DNA of 64,000 nt from Amphiura filiformis. Lineage: Eukaryota; Echinodermata; Ophiuroidea; Amphilepidida; Amphiuridae. The notes under the pieces are model-generated. The model was not told the DNA's origin and did no database searches. It saw only the letters and a list, made by a program, of their open reading frames with translations. The DNA lies in assembly GCF_039555335.1 (NCBI RefSeq), contig NC_092646.1, forward strand, positions 24,120,893 to 24,184,892, written 5' to 3'. Numbering within the stretch: the first letter of the stretch is position 1; each line of letters begins with the position of its first letter. Below, one piece after another: positions 29,890-41,717 of the stretch. Both the position numbers and the translations under genes were made by a program.

Positions 29890-31910
29890 TAAACCACAAA
29901 GGTCATGTGAGGTCAAAGGTCAGGTCAAATTTAAAGTTGCTCCGATTGGGCTGTAACTCGGGGAAATGATCCCTGACACTTGGGGAGTATGAAACCGCAA
30001 AGGTCATGTGAGGTCAAAGGTCAGGTCAAATTACAAGTTGCTCCGATTGGGCTGTAACTCGGGGAAAATGATCCCTGACACTTAGGGAGTATAAAACCGC
30101 AAAGGTCAAGTGAGGTCAAAGGTCAGGTCAAATTTGAAGTTGCTCCAATTAGGCTGTAAGTCGGGGAAAATGATCCCTGACACTTTGGGAGTATAAAACC
30201 ACAAAGGTCATGTGAGGTCAAAGGTCAGGTCAAATTTAAAGTTGCTCCAATTGGGCTGTAAGTCGGGGAAAATGATCCCTGACACTTTGGGAGTATAAAA
30301 CCACAAAGGTCAAGCGAGGTCAAAGGTCAGGTCAATTTTGAAGTTGCTCCAATTAGGCTGTAAGTCGGGGAAAATGATCCCTGACACTTGGGGAGTATAA
30401 AACCGCAAAGGTCAAGTGAGGTCAAAGGTCAGGTCAAATTTGAAGTTGCGCCAATTAGGCTGTAAGTCGGGGAAAATGATCCCTGACACTTTGGGAGTAT
30501 AAAACCACAAAGGTCATGTGAGGTCATAGGTCAGGTCAAATTTAAAGTTGCTCCAATTGGGCTGTAAGTCGGGGGAAATGATCCCTGACACCTGGGGAGT
30601 ATAAAACCACAAAGGTCAAGTGAGGTCAAAGGTCAGGTCAAATTCGAAGTTGCTCCAATTAGGCTGTAAGTCGGGGAAAATGATCCCTGACACTTTGGGA
30701 GTATAAAATCACAAAGGTCATGTGAGGTCAAAGGTCAGTTCAAATTTGAAGTTGCTCCAATGAGGTTGTAAGTCGGGGAAAATGATCCCTGACACTTTGG
30801 GAGTATAAAACCACAAAGGTCAAGTGAGGTCAAAGGTCAGGTCAATTTTGAAGTTGCTCCAATTAGGCTGTAAGTCGGGGAAAATGATCCCTGACACTTT
30901 GGGAGTATAAAACCACAAAGGTCAAGTGAGGTCAAAGGTCAGGTCGAATTTGAAGTTGCTCCAATTAGGCTGTAAGTCTGGGAAATGATCCCTGACACTT
31001 TGGGAGTGTAAAACCACAAAGGTCATGTGAGGTCAAAGGTCAGGTCAAATTACAAGTTGCTCCAATTGGGCTGTAAGTCGGGGGAAATGATCCCTGACAC
31101 TTGGGGAGTATAAAACCGCAACGGTCATGTGAGGTCAAAGGTCAGGGCAAATTTGAAGTTGCTCCAATTGGGCTGTAAGTGGGGAGAAATGATCCCTGGG
31201 AAGTATTAAACCGCAAAGGTCATTCGCGGTCAAAGGTCAGGTCAAATTTAAAGTTGCTCTGATTGGGCTGCAATTCGGGGAAAATGATCCCTGACACTTG
31301 GGGAGTATGAAACCGCAAAGGTCATGTGAGGTCAAAGGTCAGGTCAAATTTGAAGTTGGTCCAATTGACCTTTTCGGTAAATCCCATAACCCATTGCGAG
31401 TACACCTGAGAACTCGTCATTTTACGCCACGCCCGACTTGCAATGCGCAGTAACGATGTTCGATAAACGATGTGCGATCGGCGCAGAGCGGCGTGATTTA
31501 AAAATGACGAAGTTCTTAGGTGTACTCGCAAAGGCTTATGGGATTTACCGAAAAGGTCAATTGGGCTGTAAGTCGGGGGAAATGATCCCTGACACTTGGG
31601 AAGTATTAAACCGCAAAGGTCATCCGAGGTCAAAGGTCAGGTAAAATTTAAAGTTGCTCTGATTGGGCTGCAATTCGGGGAAAATAATCCCTGACACTTG
31701 AGAAGTATGAAACTGGAAAGGTCATCCAAGTTCAAAGGTCAGGTCAAATTTAAAGTTGCTCCGATCAGGCTGCAACTTGCGGCAAATGATCCCTAACACT
31801 TGGGAAGTGTAAAACCGAAAAGGTCATCCGAGGTCAAATTTAACGTTGCTCAGAATATGAAACCGAAAAGGTCAACCGAAGACAAAGGTCGGGTCAAATT
31901 TAACGTTGCA
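29890..31910 (+). repeat. 107-bp minisatellite in C2
   Basis: The same unit as in C1, expanded to about seventeen copies and interrupted by a fold-back element at 31370-31561. Confidence 0.88.
31370..31561. mobile_element. Fold-back element nested in the C2 minisatellite
   Basis: Arms GACCTTTTCGGTAAATCCCA and TGGGATTTACCGAAAAGGTC are perfect inverted ends and homology extends inward about 60 bases. Absent from C1, so it inserted after C1 and C2 separated. Confidence 0.82.
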
Positions 31911-34900
31911 CAGTATTGCTGCGTGATGATGTCATCACAGTCATACGCCTATCTTACCTCGTGCCCTTGCAAAGGGCACAGTTGCTCTAGTTTCTTTCTT
32001 TCTTTCTTTCTTTCTCACAATTGACTACTAGTGCTACATCCGTGATCGGATGTGGACCAAACGCATAGCCAAGCCGTATTGGGTAAGTGGCTACAAAAGT
32101 CTTAAAATGTTTTAATATCGGAGGTCATCCAGGGGGTCACAGGGGTCAAAAAATTGTCATTTTTGCCTCATATGTGCCGCACCCCCCACTATAATTAGGG
32201 GCAAAACATGGAGACATCTAGTCTAGTGTTTTGATAAACAAGAGATAACCACAGGCAATGGTTCTGCTGTCTGTGCTTCAAAACGTGTTAAGTTTCGTCA
32301 GGTTTGGTCTAGTGCTAGGTGGTGAGTGCCGTGCATTCTCTAAATTCAGTAAATTTCCATCGTCAACCGTGTGGAAAATGTCATACGGCCGGGCGGTTTC
32401 ACAAGTTGCCGGCTCTATCATACCAGTCGCTGCCTGGCTATTGCAGCTGCAATCCCTTGCAAAGGGCACAGTTGCTCTAGTTCTTACAAGCCGACGACGG
32501 ATGTCGGCTTGTTCTGTCTCTTCTCAATTCTTTCTTCTTCTTCTTCTTCTTTCTTCTGGCAACTCGTGACATTTTGCGTGACTTGCCACGTTTCGCCCTA
32601 GCTCTCTTATGCTTCGACAGATTTCAACCATACTTAAGCCAAATGACCACTGGACTAGGCCAAACCTTACATTTGACTTTGACCTGACTGTGACCTTTGA
32701 CCTTGACCTTATGGTCAAAAATGTTGATTTCACAAAAAATGCTACTCCTTCCACAAATTACATGCAATGATCATGTGACTCATGCATATGAATCAACATG
32801 TGGCAGTGCTTAAAACTTCCTAAAAAGAATTGAGGTCAAAGGTCATTAAGGGTCATTTCCGGTCAAAATCTGAAAAATTTGTAAAAATATTCAAAAAATC
32901 ACTGTCTGTACAAATTACATAGCAGAGAGTCGCCATTAACACACATGCATTGCTATTAGCCAGGGTCTTTAGGATGCCTACAGTTTCGGGGTCAAAGGTC
33001 ATTAAGGGGTTACTTCCGGTCAAAAACCAAAATTATCAAAAATGTGCAAAACATTTTTATTTCAAAATGTAAACAGACCAGAATAATATAACCAACATAC
33101 ATGAATTAGTGTTCCCTGATGTATGCATGGTATTTTTATTTTGGGGGTCAAAGGTCATTAAGGGGTCACTTCCTGTTTTTAGCTGAATAACTTCAAGAAT
33201 TTTTATCTCAAGAACTGAACATGTTAGAATTTTTTAATTAAAATTGGAACAATGCATTTTGTCGGTGTACATAAGTTTTTTTTTTTTTCATTGAGGTCAA
33301 AGGTCATTAAGGGGGTCAAAAGGTCAATCAAAAATTTAAAAAATCAAAATCCATGTTTAAGTTCCGATTAAGCTGAAATTCACCAGGAATATTTCTTATG
33401 ACATCCTAAGCACAATGTAAGAGCAGTTGACCCCATCCGTAACCCAGGGGTCAAGTTATAGGGTCAAATTGCGGCTTGTATTCAGCGTCTGTTGACTCTA
33501 GTTCTTTCTTTCTTCTGGCAACCGCGTGACATTTTGCGTGACTTGCCACGTTTCGCCCTAGCTCTCTTGTGCTTCGACAGATTTCAACCATACTTTAGCC
33601 AAATGACCACTGGACTAGGCCAAACCTTACATTTGACTTTGACCTGACTGTGACCTTTGACCTTGACCTTATGTTCAAAAATGTAAAAAAAAAAAAAAAA
33701 TGCTACTCCTTCCACAAATTACATGCAATGATCATGTGACTCATGCATATGAATCAACATGTGGCAGTGCTTAAAACTTCCTAAAAAGATTGAGGTCAAA
33801 GGTCATTAAGGGTCATTTCCGGTGAAAGTCTGAAAAATTTGTAAAAAATATTCAAAAATCACTGTCTTTACAAATTATATAGCAGAGCGTCGCCATTAGC
33901 ACACATGCATTGCTACTAGCCAGGGTCTTTAGGATGCCTACAGTTTTGGGCTCAAAGGTCATTAAGGGGTTACTTCCGGTCAAAAACGAAAATTATCAAA
34001 AATGTTAAAAAAATTTATCTCAAAATGTAAACAGACCAGAATAATATAACCAACATACATGAATAAGCGTTTCCTGATGTATGCATGGTATTTTTATTTT
34101 GGGGGTCAAAGGTCATTAAGGGTCACTTCCTGTTTTTAGCTGAATAACTTCAAGAATTTTTATCTCAAGAACTAAACAAGTTAGAATTTTTTAATTAAAA
34201 TTAGAACAATGCATTTTGTCGGTGTACACAAGGTTTTTTTTTTTTTTTTTTTTCAAAGGTCATTAAGGGGGTCAAAAGGTCAATCAAAATTTTCAAAAAA
34301 TCAAAATCCATGTATAAGTTCCGATTAAGCTGAAATTCACCAGGAATATTTCTTATGACCTCCTAAGCACAATGCAAGAGCAGTTGACCCCATCCGTAAC
34401 CCAGGGGTCAAGTTATAGGGTCAAATTGCGGCTTGTATCAGCGTCTGTTGACTCTAGTTCTTCTTACAAGCCGACGACGGATGTCGGCTTGTTCTGTCTC
34501 TTCTCAATTCTTCTTACAAGCCGACGACGGATGTCGGCTTGTTCTGTCTCTTCTCAATTCTTCTTTCTTTCTTTCTTTCTTTCTTCTTCTGGCAACCGCA
34601 ATCAACTGCATGTAGCTCCGCAAGGGATTGACAGATTTCAACCAAAGTTGACCCAAATGACCATTGGGCTAGGCCAAACCTTCTATTTGACTTTGACCTC
34701 GCTGTGACCTTTGACCTAGCTATAATGGTCAAAATGTGATTTCACAAAAATGCTACTCCTTCCACAAATTTCATGCAATGATCATGTGACTCATGCATAT
34801 GAATCAACATGTGGCAGTGCTTAAAACTTCCTAAAAAGAATTGAGGTCAAAGGTCATTAAGGGGTCATTTCCGGTCTGAAAGCTAAAAATATTCAAAAAT

Positions 34901-37900
34901 CACTGTCTTTACAAAATATATAGCAGAGAGTCGCCATTAGCACACATGCATTGCTACTAGCCAGGGTCTTTAGGATGCCTACAGGTTTGGGGTCAAAGGT
35001 CATTAAGGGGTTACTTCCGGTAAAAAAACCAAAAATGTTCAAAAAAATTTTATCTCAAAATGTAAACAGACCAGAATAATATAACCAACATACATGAATT
35101 AGTGTTCCCTGATGTATGCATGGTATTTTTATTTTGGGGTCAAAGGTCATTAAGGGGTCACTTCCTGTTTTTAGCTGAATAACTTCAAGAATTTTTATCT
35201 CAAGAACTGAACATGTTAGAATTTTTTAATTGAAATTGGAACAATGCATTTTGTCGGTGTACATAAGGTTTTTTTTACATTGAGGTCAAAGGTCATTAAA
35301 GGGGTCAAAAGGTCAATCAAAATTTTTCAAAAAATCAAAATCCATGTATAAGTTCCGATTAAGCTGAAATTCACCAGGAATATTTCTTATGACATCCTAA
35401 GCACAGTGCAAGAGCAGTTGACCCCATCCGTAACCCAGGGGTCAAGTTATAGGGTCAAATTGCGGCTTGTATTCAGCGTCTGTTGACTCTAGTTACAAGC
35501 CGACGACGGATGTCGGCTTGTTCTGTCTCTTCTCAATTCTTCTTCTTCTTCTGGCAACTCGTGACATTTTGCGTGACTTGCCACGTTTCGCCCTAGCTCT
35601 CTTATGCTTCGACAGATTTCAACCATAGTTAAGCCAAATGACCACTGGACTAGGCCAAACCTTCCATTTGACTTTGACCTTGCTGTGACCTTTGACCTAG
35701 CTATAATGGTCAAAAGTGTGATTTCACAAAAATGCTACTCCTTCCACAAATTTCATGCAATGATCATGTGACTCATGCATATGAATCAACATGTGGCAGT
35801 GCTTAAAACTTCCTAAAAAGAATTGAGGTCAAAGGTCATTAAGGGGTCATTTCCGGTCTGAAAGCTAAAATATTCAAAAATCACTGTCTTTACAAAATAT
35901 ATAGCAGAGAGTCGCCATTAGCACACATGCATTGCTACTAGCCAGGGTCTTTAGGATGCCTACAGGTTTGGGGTCAAAGGTCATTAAGGGGTTACTTCCG
36001 GTCAAAAACCAAAAATGTTCAAAAAATTTTATCTCAAAATGTAAACAGACCAGAATAATATAACCAACATACATGAATTAGTGTTCCCTGATGTATGCAT
36101 GGTATTTTTTATTTTGGGGGTCAAAGGTCATTAAGGGTCACTTCCTGTTTTTAGCTGAATAACTTCAAGAATTTTTATCTCAAGAACTGAACATGTTAGA
36201 ATTTTTAATTAAAATTGAAACAATGCATTTTGTCGGTGTACATAAGGTTTTTTTACATTGAGGTCAAAGGTCATTAAAGGGGTCAATAAGTCAATCAAAA
36301 TTTTCAAGAAATCAAAATCCATGTATAAGTTTCGATTAAGCTGAAATTCACCAGGAATATTTCTTATGACATCCTAAGCACATTGAAAGAGCAGTTGACC
36401 CCATCCGTAACCCAGGTGTCAAGTTATAGGGGTCAAATTGCGGCTTGTATTCAGCGTCTGTTGACTCTAGTTACACAGCCGTGACGTTAGTCACGGCTGT
36501 GTCTTTTTTCTTACAGGTTCTTTCTTCTTCTTTCTTCTTCTTCTTCTTCTTCTGCCGACCATTACATTTGCTCTAGCACTCACATGCGTACACCGATTTT
36601 GACCTAACTTGGTCACAACCATCATTGCACATGCCCCTACATGTCACATGAAACTCGTGGGGTCAAAGGTCACGTAGGGGTCATAAGGGTCAAAAACGTG
36701 ATTTTAACTCAAAATGCTTCTTCTCCCACAGATTACGTATGACGGTGACCCCACTTACACACATGCATTGCTATTACCCAGTGTCTATGGGGTCCTCACA
36801 GATTTGGGGTCAAAGGTCATTAAGGGGTCACTTCCGGTATAAAACAAAAACCTTCAAAAAATTTTTTATTTGCTAAGAAAAACATAGAACAGTAACGGTA
36901 TGTTCACACATAAGTTGTAGTTACCCTGTGTATATGTGGTATTTTTTATTTAGGGTCAAAGGTCATTAAGGGGCCACTTCCGGTACAAAACGAAATACCT
37001 TTAAAATGCTTCTTCTCCCACAAATTACGTAGGACAGTAACACCACTTACATACATGCATTGTTATTACCCAGTGTCTATGGGGTCCTCACAGGTTTGGG
37101 GTCAAAGGTCATTAAGGGGTCACTTCCGGTATAAAACGAAAAACCGTCAAAATTTTTTATTTGCTAAGAAAAAACATAGGACAGTAACGGTATGTTCACA
37201 CATGAATTGTGGGTATCCAATTCATATGTGGTATTTTTTTATTTGGGGTCAAATGTCATTAAGGGGTCACTTCCGGTCTGAGACGAAAAACCTTCAAAAT
37301 GCCCCTTCTGCCACAAGTAGCATAGCAAAGTGGTGCCACATGCACCCATGCATTGACATTAGCCAATGTCTATGGCCGTTTTCATATATTTTGGGGTCAA
37401 AGGTCATTAGGAGTAACAACACGGCTGTGTTCGTGGGTTAGACCACAGCTTAGTCTAGTTCTTACAAGCCGACGACGAATGTCGGCTTGTTCTGTCTTCT
37501 TCCAATTCTTTCTTCTTTCTTCTGGCAACCAATCAAAATGCTCTAGCTCCGCCAGGCATTGACAGATTTCAACCATACTTAAGCCAAATGACCACCGGAC
37601 TAGGCCAAACCTTACATTTGACTTTGACCTGACTGTGACCTTTGACCTTGACCTTATGACCAAAAATGTTGATTTCACAAAAATGCTACTCCTTCCACAA
37701 ATTACATGCAATGATCATGTGACTCATGCATATGAATCAACATGTAGCAGTGCTTAAAACCTATCAAAAAGAATTGAGGTCAAAGGTCATTAAGGGGTCA
37801 TTTCCGGTAAAAGTCTGAAAAATTTGTAAAAAATATTCAAAAAATCACTGTCTTTGCAAATTATATAGCAGAGAGTCGCCATTAACACACATGCATCGCT

Positions 37901-40900
37901 ACTAGCCAGGGTCTTTAGGATGCCTACAGTTTTGGGGTAAAAGGTCATTAAGGGGTTACTTCCGGTCAAAAACTAAAATTATCAAAAATGTTCAAAAAAA
38001 TTATCTCTTAATGTAAACAGACCAGAGTAATATAACCATCATACCTGAATCAGTGCTACCTGATGTATGCATGGTATTTTTATTTTGGGGGTCAAAGGTC
38101 ATTAAGGGGTCACTTCCTGTTTTAGCTAAATAACTTTAAGAATTTTTATCTCAACAACTAAACATAGCAGAATTTTTTAATTAAAATTGGAACAATGCAT
38201 TTTTAAAGTGTACGTAAGGTTTTTTTTTCCATTGAAGTCAAAGGTCATTAAAAGGGGTCAAAAGGTCAATCGAAAATTAAAACAAATAAAAATCCATGTA
38301 TAAGTTCCGATTAAGCTGAAATTCACCAGGAATCTTTCTTATGACTTCCTAAGCACAATGCAAGAGCAGTTGACCCCATCCGTGACCCAAGGGTCAAGTG
38401 ATAGGGGTCAAAGGTCAAATTTCGAAATTGGTCCAATCGAGCTGAAATTCAACAGGAATTATTCTTACGACATTCTAAACATGTTAAAAATATAATAATA
38501 TTTATGACCCCAAAGGTCAAAGTTTAGGGTCAAAGGTCAACTGCGGCGGCTTGTACTCAGAGTCTGTTGACTCTAGTTTCTTTCTTCTTCTGGCAACCTC
38601 GTGACATTTTGCGTGAATTGCCACGTTTCGCCCTAGCTCTCTTATGCTTCGACAGATTTCAACCATACTTGAGCCAAATGACCACTGGACTAGGCCAAAC
38701 CTTCCATTTGACTTTGACCTTGCTGTGACCTTTGACCTAGCTATAATGGTCAAAAGTGTGATTTCACAAAAATGCTACTCCTTCCACAAATTTCATGCAA
38801 TGATCATGTGACTCATGCATATGAATCAACATGTGGCAGTGCTTAAAACTTCCTAAAAAGAATTGAGGTCAAAGGTCATTAAGGGGGTCATTTCCGGTCT
38901 GAAAGCTAAAAATATTCAAAAAATCACTGTCTTTACAAAATATATAGCAGAGAGTCGCCATTAGCACACATGCATTGCTACTAGCCAGGGTCTTTAGGAT
39001 GCCTACAGGTTTGGGGTCAAAGGTCATTAAGGGGTTACTTCCGGTCAAAAACCAAAAATGTTCAAAAAAATTTTATTTCAAAATGTAAACAGACCAGAAT
39101 AATATAACCAACATACATGAATTAGTGTTCCCTGATGTATGCATGGTATTTTTTTATTTTGGGGTCAAAGGTCATTAAGGGGTCACTTCCTGTTTTTAGC
39201 TGAATAACTTCAAGAATTTTTATCTCAAGAACTGAACATGTTAGAATTTTTAATTAAAATTGGAACAATGCATTTTGTCGGTGTACATAAGGGTTTTTTA
39301 CATTGAGGTCAAAGGTCATTAAGGGGGTCAAAAGGTCAATCAAAATTTTCAAAAATCAAAATCCATGTATAAGTTCCGATTAAGCTGAAATTCACCAGGA
39401 ATATTTCTTATGACATCCTAAGCACAGTGCAAGAGCAGTTGACCCCATCCGTAACCCAGGGGTCAAGTTATAGGGGTCAAATTGCGGCTTGTATTCAGCG
39501 TCTGTTGACTCTAGTTTCTTACAAGCCGACGTCAAACGTCGGCTTGTGCTGTCTCTTCTCAATTCTTCTTTCTTCTTCTTTCTTCTTTCTTCTTCTGGCA
39601 ACCGCAATCAACTGCATGTAGCTCCGCAACGGATTGACAGATTTCAACCAAAGTTGACCCAAATGACCATTGGGCTAGGCCAAACCTTCCATTTGACTTT
39701 GACCTCGCTGTGACCTTTGACCTAGCTATAATGGTCAAAAATGTGATTTAAAAAAAAATGCTACTCCTTCCACAAATTACATGCAATGATCATGTGACTC
39801 ATGCATATGAATCAACATGTAGCAGTGCTTATACCGTGCTAAAAAGAGTTGAGGTCAAAGGTCATTAAGGGGGTCATTTCCGGTCTGAAAGCTAAAATAT
39901 TCAAAAATCACTGTCTTTACAAATTATATAGCAGAGAGTCGCCTTTAGCACACATGCATCGCTACTAGCCAGGGTCTTTAGGATGCCTACAGTTTTGGGG
40001 TCAAAGGTCATTAAGGGGTTACTTCCGGTCAAAAACCGAAATATTCAAAAAATTTTTATCTCAAAATGTAAACAGACCAGAGTAATATAACCATAATACA
40101 TGAATCAGTGTTCCCTGATGTATGCATGGTATTTTTATTTTGGGGGTCAAAGGTCATTAAGGGGTCACTTCCTGTTTTTAGCTGAATAACTTTAAGAATT
40201 TTTATCTCAAGAACTAAACATGTTAGAATTTTTAATTAAAATTGGAACAATGCATTTTGTCGGTGTACACAAGGTTTTTTTTTTCATTGAGGTCAAAGGT
40301 CATTAAGGGGTCAAAAGGTCAATCAAAATTTTCAAAAATCAAAATCCATGTATAAGTTCCGATTAAGCTGAAATTCACCAGGAATATTTCTTATGACCTC
40401 CTAAGCACAATGTAAGAGCAGTTGACCCCATCCGTAACCCAGGGGTCAAGTTATAGGGGTCAAATTGCGGCTTGTATCAGCGTCTGTTGACTCTAGTTCT
40501 TTCTTCTTCTGGCAACCGCAATCAACTGCATGTAGCTCCGCAACGGATTGACAGATTTCAACCAAAGTTGACCCAAATGACCATTGGGCTAGGCCAAACC
40601 TTCCATTTGACTTTGACCTCGCTGTGACCTTTGACCTAGCTATAATGGTCAAAAATGTGATTTCACAAAAAATGCTACTCCTTCCACAAATTACATGCAA
40701 TGATCATGTGACTCATGCATATGAATCAACATGTAGCAGTGCTTATACCGTGCTAAAAAGAGTTGAGGTCAAAGGTCATTAAGGGGGTCATTTCCGGTCT
40801 GAAAGCTAAAAATATTCAAAAAATCACTGTCTTTACAAATTATATAGCAGAGAGTCGCCTTTAGCACACATGCATCGCTACTAGCCAGGGTCTTTAGGAT

Positions 40901-41418
40901 GCCTACAGTTTTGGGGTCAAAGGTCATTAAGGGGTTACTTCCGGTCAAAAACCGAAATATTCAAAAAATTTTTATCTCAAAATGTAAACAGACCAGAGTA
41001 ATATAACCATAATACATGAATCAGTGTTCCCTGATGTATGCATGGTATTTTTATTTTGGGGGTCAAAGGTCATTAAGGGGTCACTTCCTGTTTTTAGCTG
41101 AATAACTTTAAGAATTTTTATCTCAAGAACTAAACATTTTAGAATCTGTTAATTAAAGGTGGAACAATGCGTGTTGTCGGTGTACACAAGGTTTTTTTTT
41201 CATTGAGGTCAAAGGTCATTAAGGGGGTCAAAAGGTCAATCAAAATTTTCAGAAAATCAAAATCCATGTATAAGTTCCGATTAAGCTGAAATTCACCAGG
41301 AATATTTCTTATGACCTCCTAAGCACAATGCAAGAGCAGATGACCCCATACGTAACCCAGGGGTCAAGTTATAGGGGTCAAATTGCGGCTTGTATCAGCG
41401 TCTGTTGACTCTAGTTCT

Positions 41419-41617
41419 ATTTACATTTAATAAAATTGTGTATATAAAAATGTTGATACAGTAATCAATAATTTTTATTTTTAAATAAAAATCTTAAAAC
41501 CTAAAATTTAATACTTACAATGTAGTAAGTAAACTAAATATTTTGGGCAATTATTGTCTACACTATCAATATGGCGACTGCGGCATAGGCGGAATTTTAC
41601 GATTGGTCGTCAAAATA
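41419..41617 (+). other. Presumed CHERP promoter and leader
   Basis: AT-rich sequence between the last A unit and the CHERP start codon. It contains the 41571 upstream ORF but no clear TATA box or CpG island. The proximal promoter would have to be short or lie inside the repeat mosaic. Confidence 0.3.
41571..41588 (+). promoter_or_regulatory. Short upstream ORF in the presumed CHERP 5' leader
   Basis: ATG GCG ACT GCG GCA TAG reads as a complete five-codon ORF 30 bases before the CHERP start codon. Whether it lies in the mature leader depends on the transcription start, which cannot be seen. Confidence 0.4.
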
Positions 41618-41717
41618 ATGTCTGGAAGTAGCATATCTCAAACGCTTGCTACATATTTGGGACAAAAACAAGAAACGGAAGGGTCAAGTATGGACAGCGT
41701 ACCAAAACCTCCTGAAG
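41618..41717 (+). CDS. CHERP: CHERP first coding exon
   Basis: The ATG at 41618 opens MSGSSISQTLATYLGQ and ends PKPPE plus one base before gtaaga. The phase-1 join gives PPEDNELRTIIDKL, matching the start of the CHERP SURP region. The same frame is open upstream only from a non-ATG codon. An earlier out-of-frame ATG at 41571 makes a five-codon upstream ORF (MATAA, stop TAG), a possible translation damper. Confidence 0.8.

Larger units (their letters stand above)
22157..41418 (+). repeat. 19-kb head-to-tail mosaic of three Helitron/Helentron-like repeat families
   Basis: Order by eye: A1 22157-23229, B1 23230-24380, A2 24384-25496, A3 25497-26452, C1 26505-28886, C2 28887-31991, C3 (deleted) 31992-32481, A4 -33501, A5 -34459, A6 -35494, A7 -36472, B2 -37460, A8 -38578, A9 -39516, A10 -40498, A11 -41416. 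Each family begins with a hairpin and a (TTC)n or (TTTC)n run and ends CTAGT followed by T, after which the next unit starts. The 5' hairpin arm recurs inverted near the 3' end. No transposase is encoded, so all are non-autonomous. The class is an inference from structure. Confidence 0.8.

Noticed and set aside
34372..34707. ORFs of about 110 codons over family A junctions
   Set aside because: They cross hairpins and (TTC)n runs, differ in extent among copies, and show no conserved protein.
22585..41220. Treating GGTCATTAAGG repeats as telomeric or centromeric satellite
   Set aside because: The repeats sit within bounded elements with hairpin heads and CTAGT ends, between two genes.
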